NCBI GenBank assembly: GCA_023423605.1
Contig: JAFAFF010000164.1
Coordinates: forward strand, 1-21,179
DNA: 21,179 bases
Direction of reading: 5' to 3'
Source: Pseudomonadota bacterium
GTDB lineage: Bacteria; Pseudomonadota; Gammaproteobacteria; Xanthomonadales; Xanthomonadaceae
The number at the start of each line of letters is the position of its first letter. The stretch's first letter is position 1. Shown piece by piece: positions 10,724-17,467 of the stretch. Position numbers and translations under genes: made by a program. Under the pieces are notes generated by a model that was not told where the DNA came from, made no database searches, and saw nothing but the letters and a program-made list of their open reading frames with translations.

Positions 10724-13700
10724 TGTTCAGCAATCTTCGGTATTACCTCAGCGACTACCGCGCATGGATGGTCATCGGCCTGATCGCAGCGGGTGCGGTT
10801 TCCTACTTCGGCAGCGAAGGGCTGCGTGAGATCGCGGTATGGGTGGCCATCGCCCTGGCGGTGGCGCTGGTTGTCGCGCTGCTGGTCTGGGCGGTGCGGC
10901 GCATCCTCGCCAACCGCGCGGCACGCAAGGTCGACCGCATGGTGGAAGACCAGGCCGACCAGGCGGTGAGTGCCGCGCAGCCGGCACAGCGCGCCGATAC
11001 CGAGGCGCTGCGCAGCCGCATGATGGAAGCGGTCAAGGCGATCAAGTCCTCGCGGATGGGCGTGCTGAAGGGCAAGGCGGCGCTCTACGAACTGCCGTGG
11101 TACGTGATCATCGGCAACCCGGCAGCCGGCAAGAGCACGGCGATTCTCAATTCCGGCCTGCAGTTTCCCTTCCAGGACAACCGCAGCAATGTCATCCAGG
11201 GCATAGGCGGCACGCGCAACTGCGACTGGTACTTCACCACCAACGGCATCGTGCTCGATACCGCCGGGCGTTATTCGGTCAGCGTCGAGGATCGAATGGA
11301 ATGGCTGACGTTTCTCGGCCTGCTGAAGAAGAACCGCCCGCGTGCGCCGATCAACGGCATCATCATCGCCGCCAGCATCGCCGAGCTTTCCGGCAGCAAG
11401 CCGGAGTTCGCCATCGAACTGGCGAAGAACCTGCGCCAGCGCGTGCAGGAGATCACCGAGCGGCTGGAAGTGTTCGCACCGGTGTACGTGGTATTCACCA
11501 AGGCCGATCTGATTGCCGGTTTCACCGAGTTCTTCCAGAGCCTGGACCCCGGCGAGCGCGACAGCGTGTGGGGCGCCACCCTGCCGTTCGACGTCGGTGC
11601 GCAGCGCGATGCGCTCGCCGACTTCGACGCGCATTTCGACGAGCTCGCCGAAGGCATCAAGGAGATGAGCCTGGCGCACATGGCGATGCAGCGAGGCCGC
11701 GAGGTCTCGCCCGGCCTGCTGACCCTGCCGCTGGAGTTCCAGGGCATCAAGCCGGCGCTGCGCACGTTCATCGCCACGCTGTTCGAGGAAAACCCGTATC
11801 AGTTCAAGCCGGTGTTCCGCGGCTTCTACTTCAGCAGCGCGCTGCAGGAAGGCAACTCGGTGCACCACGCCTCGGAACGGGTGTCGCGTCAGTTCGCGCT
11901 GCAGGAAGGCAGCAACGCTGGCGACCAGGCGCCGGTTGGACACACCGCCTTCTTCCTCAAGGACCTGTTCCACAAGGTCATCTTCGCTGATCGCCAGCTG
12001 GTGCGGCAGTATTCCAGCCCGTACCAGAACCGCATGCGCATGGGCGTCTTCTTCGGCTCGGTCGCGGTGCTGGCGCTGGCGCTGGGGCTGTGGACCTGGT
12101 CGTACACCACCAATGTCCAGCTGGCCAACAATGCCGCCCGCGACCTGGCGCAGGCCGTGCAGGTGCAGTCCGGACGGGTGGATCTCAAATCGCGCATCGA
12201 CGCGCTGCTGCTGCTGCAGGACCGCCTGGAGCAGCTGGACCGCTATGGCCGCAAGGGCAGCATCACCACGCGCCTGGGCCTGTACCAGGGCGATGCGATC
12301 CGTGAAAAGCTGCTGGCCGAGTATTACCACGGCATGCGCCAGGTGATGCTGGACCCGGCCGTGGGCAATCTGGAGAAGTTCCTGGCCGATGTGGTTGCGC
12401 AGCGCGGCAAGCTGGGCCAGACCACCCAGAAGGCCGCCAGCAGCAACGTGCTCTACCAGGATGCGTCGCCCACCAGCACCAACGATGCCTACAACGCGCT
12501 GAAGACCTACCTGATGCTGGGCAACCGCCGGTATGTGGAGGCAGGGCATCTGTCCCAGCAGCTCACGCTGTTCTGGCGCACCTGGCTGGACGCCAATCGC
12601 GGGCAGATGAGCCGCGAGGAAATGCTGCGCGCCGGCGAGAAGCTGATGACCTATTACGTGGCGCAGTCCAATGACCGCGACTGGCCGCAGGTGCAGACCA
12701 GAGTGGCGCTGGTCAACGACAGCCGCGAAGCGCTGACCCAGGTGATGAAGGGTCAGCCGGCCATGCAGCGCGTGTTCGCGCAGATCAAGGCGCGGGCGGC
12801 CGCGCGCTTCGGCACGGTGACGGTCAACAGCCTGATCGGCGAAGAGCGCAACAATGACACTGTGGCGGGCAGCTATGCGATTTCCGGCGCGTTCACCCGC
12901 CAGGCATGGGAGGAGTTCGTCAAGGACGCCATCAGTGAAGCGGCCAACACGCAGCTGAGCACCACCGACTGGGTGCTGGGCACCTCCGAACAGAGCGACC
13001 TGTCGCTGTCGGGCAGCCCCGAGCACATCGCCCGCGAACTGGCGGCGCTTTACAAGCAGGAATACGCGCAGGAGTGGCGCAAGTTCGTGGCCGGGCTGAG
13101 CATCAGTGCGTTCAGCGATTTCGACCAGGCGGTGGCACGCATGAACCGGATCGGAGACGCCGGCAATTCGCCGCTGCGGCTGCTGCTCCAGGAGATCAAC
13201 ACGCAGACCATCTGGGACAATCCGATGGCCGAGGCGCGCACGAAGAAGAGCGCAGGTTTCGTCGCCTGGTTCCAGCGCACCATCCTGCGCCGCGATCCGG
13301 AAGCCGTCGCCCAGCAGTTGCCGGTGGGGCCGGTGGGCAAGGCCTTCGATGGACTGGCCCGCCTTACCCTGCCGCGACAGGACCAGCCGCCGGTGATCGA
13401 CGCCTATTTCGCCGAGCTGGGCAAGCTGCGCAGCCGCCTGAACGGCATCAAGAACCAAGGCCAGACCGGCGTGGGTACCCGCAAGCTGATGCAGGACACC
13501 CTGGGCAACGAGGGGTCCGAACTCAGCGCCGCGCTGGCGCTGGTAGACGAACAGGTGCTCACCGGGCTGGACGAGGCACAGCGTGATGCGATCCGTCCGC
13601 TGCTGCTGCGTCCGCTGACCCAGACCTTCGCGGCACTGGTGCAGCCCACCGAAAACGAGATCAACCGTGTCTGGTCGGCACAGGTGCACACGCCCTTCAG

Positions 13701-14418
13701 CAATGGCGTTGGCAAGCAGTATCCGTTCAACCTCAATGCCGATGTCGACGCCGCGCCGGGTGACGTGGCGGCCATCTTCGGCAACACCGGTGCCATCGCT
13801 TCGTTCAACAAGGAGGCGCTGGGTACGCTGGTGATCCAGCGCGGCAACCTGCTGGAGGCCCGCAAGTGGGCGGGCAATGGCATCACCCTGCGCAGTGAAC
13901 TGGTGGCCAACTACGGCAACTGGGTCAGCGGCACGGCGGCAGGGGTGAACCAGGACACCACCATCTTCGAGATCCTGCCATCGCCGGCCACCGGTGCCGT
14001 GGAATACACCATCGAGATCGATGGCCAGGTGCTCCGTTACCGCAACACGCCGCCGCAGTGGGTGACCATGCAGTATCCCAACGTCGGCGCGGTGCCGGGC
14101 GCGAAGATCACCGCAGTCACCAGCGATGGCCGTTCGCTGGAGGTGTTCAACGCCCCGGGCAGCAACGGCTTCACGCGGCTGATGACCGAAGGCAGCTACG
14201 AGAATCTCGACGAGGGCAGCCGCATCACCTGGAGCAACCAGGGCGTTGCCGTGAGCGTGGAGATGCGCATCGTGCGACGTCCCGGCGCGGCCGCCGACGG
14301 CGGCGACTGGCAACGTGGCCTGCAACTGCCCGAGACAGTGGCTGGCGCGCCGGCACCTGCTCCGGGTGCCGTTCCACCCGCTCCGGCAGCGGCGGCAACC
14401 ACGGGAGGTACACGATGA
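10723..14418 (+). CDS. tssM: T6SS membrane-complex protein TssM (IcmF family)
   Basis: Inner-membrane core of the T6SS TssJLM complex; its periplasmic part spans towards the outer-membrane lipoprotein TssJ and opens for spike passage. From the ATG at 10723 the product is 1231 residues, in the usual range. Two TM helices (about 15-29 and 37-57) precede a cytoplasmic NTPase-like domain with a Walker A GNPAAGKST at 131-139, DTAGRY at 179-184 and TKAD at 259-262. A third TM lies at about 440-463, followed by the long periplasmic IcmF-related and TssM C-terminal domains. The C-terminus ends in a Pro/Ala-rich tail of about 25 residues. The start overlaps the upstream stop by one base, and the stop overlaps the tagF ATG by four (ATGA). 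A GTG at 10720 would add one residue. TssL and TssJ, its usual partners, are not in the window. Confidence 0.96.
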   Translation: MFSNLRYYLSDYRAWMVIGLIAAGAVSYFGSEGLREIAVWVAIALAVALVVALLVWAVRRILANRAARKVDRMVEDQADQAVSAAQPAQRADTEALRSRMMEAVKAIKSSRMGVLKGKAALYELPWYVIIGNPAAGKSTAILNSGLQFPFQDNRSNVIQGIGGTRNCDWYFTTNGIVLDTAGRYSVSVEDRMEWLTFLGLLKKNRPRAPINGIIIAASIAELSGSKPEFAIELAKNLRQRVQEITERLEVFAPVYVVFTKADLIAGFTEFFQSLDPGERDSVWGATLPFDVGAQRDALADFDAHFDELAEGIKEMSLAHMAMQRGREVSPGLLTLPLEFQGIKPALRTFIATLFEENPYQFKPVFRGFYFSSALQEGNSVHHASERVSRQFALQEGSNAGDQAPVGHTAFFLKDLFHKVIFADRQLVRQYSSPYQNRMRMGVFFGSVAVLALALGLWTWSYTTNVQLANNAARDLAQAVQVQSGRVDLKSRIDALLLLQDRLEQLDRYGRKGSITTRLGLYQGDAIREKLLAEYYHGMRQVMLDPAVGNLEKFLADVVAQRGKLGQTTQKAASSNVLYQDASPTSTNDAYNALKTYLMLGNRRYVEAGHLSQQLTLFWRTWLDANRGQMSREEMLRAGEKLMTYYVAQSNDRDWPQVQTRVALVNDSREALTQVMKGQPAMQRVFAQIKARAAARFGTVTVNSLIGEERNNDTVAGSYAISGAFTRQAWEEFVKDAISEAANTQLSTTDWVLGTSEQSDLSLSGSPEHIARELAALYKQEYAQEWRKFVAGLSISAFSDFDQAVARMNRIGDAGNSPLRLLLQEINTQTIWDNPMAEARTKKSAGFVAWFQRTILRRDPEAVAQQLPVGPVGKAFDGLARLTLPRQDQPPVIDAYFAELGKLRSRLNGIKNQGQTGVGTRKLMQDTLGNEGSELSAALALVDEQVLTGLDEAQRDAIRPLLLRPLTQTFAALVQPTENEINRVWSAQVHTPFSNGVGKQYPFNLNADVDAAPGDVAAIFGNTGAIASFNKEALGTLVIQRGNLLEARKWAGNGITLRSELVANYGNWVSGTAAGVNQDTTIFEILPSPATGAVEYTIEIDGQVLRYRNTPPQWVTMQYPNVGAVPGAKITAVTSDGRSLEVFNAPGSNGFTRLMTEGSYENLDEGSRITWSNQGVAVSVEMRIVRRPGAAADGGDWQRGLQLPETVAGAPAPAPGAVPPAPAAAATTGGTR
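14403..14408 (+). promoter_or_regulatory. Shine-Dalgarno site for tagF
   Basis: GGGAGG lies 6 nt before the ATG at 14415, inside the last codons of tssM. It supports this start, because the open frame otherwise runs far upstream into tssM in a different reading frame. Confidence 0.75.
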
Positions 14419-15398
14419 GCCGCGAGGCCAATGCAGGCGTTTCCTATTTCGGCAAGGTGCCCTCACGTGGCGACTTCGTACGCGCCGCCGATGACCATCA
14501 GCTGGTGGCCTGGCTGGACCGCTGGGCCGGGCAGAGCGTGGAACTGCTGAGCCAGAATCCCGACTGGAAGCGCCTGTATGACGAGGCACCGGACATCTAT
14601 TTCGGCTTCCTCGGCTCACGCAGCCGCACCGTGGTCTGTGGTCACCTGCAGCCCAGCCGGGACGCCTCGCAGCGCCGCTTTCCGCTGCTTTCCGCCGTGC
14701 GCCTGGAAGCGACCGACCCGCTGGCCTTCATCGGCCGCGGACCGTTGGCGCTGTCGAAGGTGTGGACCGGCCTGTCACGGCTCGCCACCCAGGCCATCAC
14801 CGACGAGGACGCCACCGGTACCCTGGCGGAGATGGCAACCACGCAGTTCACGCTGAATACGGACGCGGTGGCCTACAACGCCACCTTCAACGATTTCCTG
14901 GAAATGCAGTCCATCGGCGCGCTGGAGCGCCTGCTTGCCGAGAGTGGACACAGCCAGGCCCATCTTCGCCGCATGCTGCCTGCACTGGGGCTGCTGCTGC
15001 AGCCGGTGCTGGCCGGCGGCGATGCGGAAATCGACAAGGCGCTGGAATTCCCGCTGGTCCGTGATCCGCTCTACCGGCCGCTGGTGGCTGCTTTCTGGCT
15101 GGACCTGGTGGCCTCCTTCCTGGGGCGCGGTGACTTCGAGCTGGGCGTGTTGATGCGCAACGATGCGTCGCCGCGCATGGTGGTGGGCTTCAACGGCGCC
15201 GATCATCGTGCGCTACGTGCCGCACTCGATCCGCGCGAAGCGGGTGATTTCCTGATCCGCGTGGACCAGGCGGAGTGGGTGGATGACTACCTGCACGGCG
15301 ACTACAACCTCAACCGGCTTGCCAGCTATCTCGATCGCGACGATCTCGCATTGAAGACGGCGCGCAGGATGTTCGGCGAGACTTTTCTGGGAACCTGA
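14415..15398 (+). CDS. tagF: T6SS-associated regulator TagF
   Basis: TagF/SciT family (DUF2094, BMA_A0400-type). In Pseudomonas and Agrobacterium, TagF post-translationally represses T6SS assembly, acting with or against Fha and the PppA/PpkA phosphorylation pathway. The N-terminus shows the family hallmark YFGKVPSRGDFVR (about residues 11-23), followed by a tryptophan-rich segment (VAWLDRWAGQSVE) and YFGFLGSRSRTVVCG. From the ATG at 14415 the product is 327 residues, longer than the short Pseudomonas type, with about 100 extra C-terminal residues. No PppA phosphatase domain is fused to it. It is soluble, with no signal peptide. It overlaps tssM by 4 nt and ends 3 nt before the OmpA-like gene, so the three are likely co-translated. 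Fha and the kinase/phosphatase genes are not in this window. Confidence 0.92.
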   Translation: MSREANAGVSYFGKVPSRGDFVRAADDHQLVAWLDRWAGQSVELLSQNPDWKRLYDEAPDIYFGFLGSRSRTVVCGHLQPSRDASQRRFPLLSAVRLEATDPLAFIGRGPLALSKVWTGLSRLATQAITDEDATGTLAEMATTQFTLNTDAVAYNATFNDFLEMQSIGALERLLAESGHSQAHLRRMLPALGLLLQPVLAGGDAEIDKALEFPLVRDPLYRPLVAAFWLDLVASFLGRGDFELGVLMRNDASPRMVVGFNGADHRALRAALDPREAGDFLIRVDQAEWVDDYLHGDYNLNRLASYLDRDDLALKTARRMFGETFLGT

Positions 15399-15401
15399 GC
15401 G

Positions 15402-16169
15402 ATGCGATTCCACCGACTGCTGCCCCTGGCGCTGGCCGCCTTCATGCCCCTGTCCCACGCGCTTGCGCAGGACGCGCCCACCCAGCGGCCGGTGGTGGCC
15501 GAAGGGGTGGTGGCCGATCAGGCCACCAAGGCGCGCATCCTGGAAAAACTGCGCAGCGTGTATGGCGCCCAGCGCGTGGTGGACCGCATCCAGGTGGAAG
15601 CCATCGCCACGCCCCCCAACTGGGGCGATTACGTGGCCGGCATGATCACGCCGTCGCTGCAGCAGGTGAGCGCCGGTCAGCTGGACGTCAATGGACAGTC
15701 GGTGCGGATTTCCGGCCAGGTGGCCAATGAGCAGCAGCGCCAGCAGCTGGCCAGCGACCTGAGCCTGGCCAGCAACACGGCCTATACGGTCACCAACAGC
15801 CTGAAACTTGGCGCATCGGAACAGAGCGTGCTGGACCAGACACTGGCCAACCGCATCATCGAATTCCGCAGCGGAAGCGCCCAGCTCACGCCGCTGGGTG
15901 CCGGCATCCTGGATGAAATGGCGGTCAAGCTCACGCAGATGCAGGCGCGGGTGGTGGTGGTCGGGCATACCGATGACGTCGGCAACCGGGAAGCGAACCT
16001 GATGCTCAGCCGTGCGCGCGCGCTGGCCGTGAAGAATTATCTGGTGGGCAAGGGCATCGCCGCGGCGCGCCTGGATGTGCTCGGCAAGGGCCCGGACGAG
16101 CCCGTCGTGGCCAACGACAGCGAAGACGGTCGCGCCCGCAACCGTCGTATCGAATTCCGCATCCAGTAA
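15402..16169 (+). CDS. Secreted OmpA-family peptidoglycan-binding protein
   Basis: Periplasmic protein of 255 residues with a Sec signal peptide (residues 1-22, cleavage after ALA before QDAP). There is no lipobox cysteine and no other TM, so it is predicted soluble or loosely wall-bound. Residues about 30-135 look like BON-type repeats (DVNGQSVRISGQVANEQQRQQ is part). An OmpA-like domain follows at about 150-255, with IEFRSGSAQLTPLG, VVVGHTDDVG (D191/D192) and the terminal GRARNRRIEF, the residues that bind diaminopimelate in this fold. It lies 3 nt after tagF and is convergent with tssA. Its place in the locus suggests anchoring of the secretion complex to the cell wall, as TagL or peptidoglycan-binding TssL variants do elsewhere, but unlike TagL it has no inner-membrane helix. 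The function in T6SS is inferred from context. Confidence 0.85.
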   Translation: MRFHRLLPLALAAFMPLSHALAQDAPTQRPVVAEGVVADQATKARILEKLRSVYGAQRVVDRIQVEAIATPPNWGDYVAGMITPSLQQVSAGQLDVNGQSVRISGQVANEQQRQQLASDLSLASNTAYTVTNSLKLGASEQSVLDQTLANRIIEFRSGSAQLTPLGAGILDEMAVKLTQMQARVVVVGHTDDVGNREANLMLSRARALAVKNYLVGKGIAAARLDVLGKGPDEPVVANDSEDGRARNRRIEFRIQ

Positions 16170-16184
16170 GCGAACCGGCGTCCG

Positions 16185-16206
16185 TGCGGCCGCTTCGCCG
16201 GCCGCA
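16185..16206. terminator. Possible bidirectional terminator hairpin
   Basis: In the 43-nt convergent gap, TGCGGCC (16185-16191) and GGCCGCA (16200-16206) form a perfect 7-bp stem with an 8-nt loop. An alternative pairing, CCGGCG at 16175 with CGCCGG at 16196, overlaps it. No T-run is present on either side, so termination efficiency is doubtful. Confidence 0.35.
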
Positions 16207-16212
16207 GGGGCA

Positions 16213-17271
16213 TTACAGATTGTCGCCGTTCGGATTGACGTCCAGCATCTCTTCCATCTGGTGCAGCACGCTGTCGTCCTTGATCACCCGCTTCAGCCAT
16301 ACATGCAGCGGCATCTCGCCCCAGCTTGCAGCCTTGTCCGCCAGATAGGCGACCGGGCTGTGCGGCTCGGTGCGACGGAAGAACTCGGCCACCTGGCGGA
16401 GCTGGGCCAAGGCTTCGCGACGGGAGGCGGGCGCGCCGGCCGGCCCCCGCGCCATCGGCAGCGCGCCCGGCTCGCCGGTGCCAGCACCCTGTTGATGCTC
16501 CATCGCCGACGCTTCCCCCGCGTCTGCCGTCTCTCCTTCGACCAGCAGGCCTGATTCGCGGGCCGAGCGCTGCACGGTGCGCAGTAGATGCTCGATCAGT
16601 TCGTGCACGGCACTGAAGCTCGGGCCGTCCAGGCCGAGCCGCGCGTCCACTGCGGTCTGCAGTTCGGCCAATGCCTGGCTGCATTCGGGCAGGCTGTCGA
16701 GCAGGCGCCGGTAGAAGTCCGCCGGGGTGTCATGGCGCGCGGCTTCCAGCTGTTCAAGGGTAGGCTGGCCGTACTCCGGCTCCGCCGTGCCGCGTGCGTG
16801 GGCGGTTTCGAAATCCAGCAGCGTGAAGCGTCCCTGCGGTGCCGAGACGATCGGCAGCGTGCGCAGCCATTGCGTGGAATTGGACAACAGCCAGCTCAGG
16901 TTGCCGATCCGTTCCTCGTTGTCGTCCACGGCCAGGGGATGCACCTCATCCCAGTAGCGGTCGCAGAGGCCGGCGATCAGCCGGTAGCCATCGGCAAGCC
17001 CGGCAAACCCGTCGATCTGCGCGGCCGCCTCAGCCAGCCAGCCGGCCAGCCGCAGATCCTTGGTACGCGTGCGCAGCAGGTCATCGCAGGCCTGCAGCAC
17101 GCTCGACCAGTCCGCGTACTTGATGTCGGTCTGCCATTCGCCCTGGTCCAGGGTGGGATCATCCGCGCGCCGGGCTTCCTGGATCCGGTCGAACTCCAGC
17201 GAAAAGGAAAGGTCTTCGCCGGCAGGCGAGGCGTCGTCAACAGGGGCCAGCAGGGCATCCAGATCCAGCAT
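16213..17271 (-). CDS. tssA: T6SS baseplate/sheath-assembly protein TssA (ImpA N-terminal domain)
   Basis: Cytoplasmic T6SS component that joins the membrane complex, baseplate and growing sheath tail. From ATG at 17271 the product is 352 residues, close to the short TssA type such as Pseudomonas TssA1. The ImpA N-terminal domain is recognisable by MLDLDALLAPVDDASPAGED and by WSSVLQACDDLLRTRTKDLR (about residues 55-75). A Gly/Ala/Glu-rich linker lies at about 245-285, and the C-terminal domain holds the family motif HSPVAYLADKAASWG. The frame is open further upstream to 17427, and another ATG exists at 17301, but the conserved N-terminus begins at 17271, so that start is used; no strong Shine-Dalgarno is visible. 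It is convergent with the OmpA-like gene and divergent from vgrG, so it is transcribed separately from the other T6SS genes here. Confidence 0.92.
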   Translation of the reverse strand: MLDLDALLAPVDDASPAGEDLSFSLEFDRIQEARRADDPTLDQGEWQTDIKYADWSSVLQACDDLLRTRTKDLRLAGWLAEAAAQIDGFAGLADGYRLIAGLCDRYWDEVHPLAVDDNEERIGNLSWLLSNSTQWLRTLPIVSAPQGRFTLLDFETAHARGTAEPEYGQPTLEQLEAARHDTPADFYRRLLDSLPECSQALAELQTAVDARLGLDGPSFSAVHELIEHLLRTVQRSARESGLLVEGETADAGEASAMEHQQGAGTGEPGALPMARGPAGAPASRREALAQLRQVAEFFRRTEPHSPVAYLADKAASWGEMPLHVWLKRVIKDDSVLHQMEEMLDVNPNGDNL

Positions 17272-17467
17272 GGCAGGTCTCGTCAGTGGAAACTCCCGCA
17301 TTCTATCCCCAGCAACGGCCTGGAGGCGCGCGGGCCGTCCGTGGCCGTCAATAATCCGGCGCCTTCGTGGCGGAAAGCTGGCCCGGGCGCGCCAGCTCTG
17401 GTAATTTCCGGGTCTGAAGGTTGGCAAGCGGACCGGTCACGCCGTGCCGCGCACTGAAAGGTGAGCA
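17272..17467. other. Divergent tssA-vgrG intergenic region
   Basis: This 196-nt gap must hold promoters for both genes. On the minus strand a TAGAAT hexamer (plus-strand 17300-17305) lies about 28 nt before the tssA ATG, but I find no -35 at normal spacing. It shares TAGAATGCGGG with the promoter near 7950. On the plus strand there is only a weak TGGTAATTT near 17398, and no convincing sigma-54 (GG-N10-GC) site. A 22-nt dyad is listed separately. AAGGTG at 17458-17463 is the vgrG ribosome binding site. Confidence 0.45.
17376..17397. repeat. Perfect inverted repeat AGCTGGC-N8-GCCAGCT upstream of vgrG
   Basis: Seven-base arms at 17376-17382 and 17391-17397 are exact reverse complements around an 8-nt centre. 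The position, about 70 nt before vgrG in a divergent promoter region, suits an operator for a dimeric regulator. A hairpin in the vgrG leader is the alternative. Confidence 0.5.

Noticed and set aside
10705..14619. 1304-residue open frame on the minus strand opposite tssM
   Set aside because: It is a mirror of the real tssM gene with low-complexity His/Gln/Arg composition and no recognisable fold or ribosome binding site.
17272..17427. 52-codon N-terminal extension of tssA
   Set aside because: It is Arg/Pro-rich and unlike TssA; the conserved N-terminus begins at the ATG at 17271.
16588..17457. 289-residue plus-strand frame opposite tssA
   Set aside because: tssA on the minus strand has the ImpA domain; the plus-strand product has no recognisable motif.
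17272..17467. Sigma-54 promoter for vgrG, as in some T6SS loci
   Set aside because: No GG-N10-GC arrangement with good flanking bases was found.
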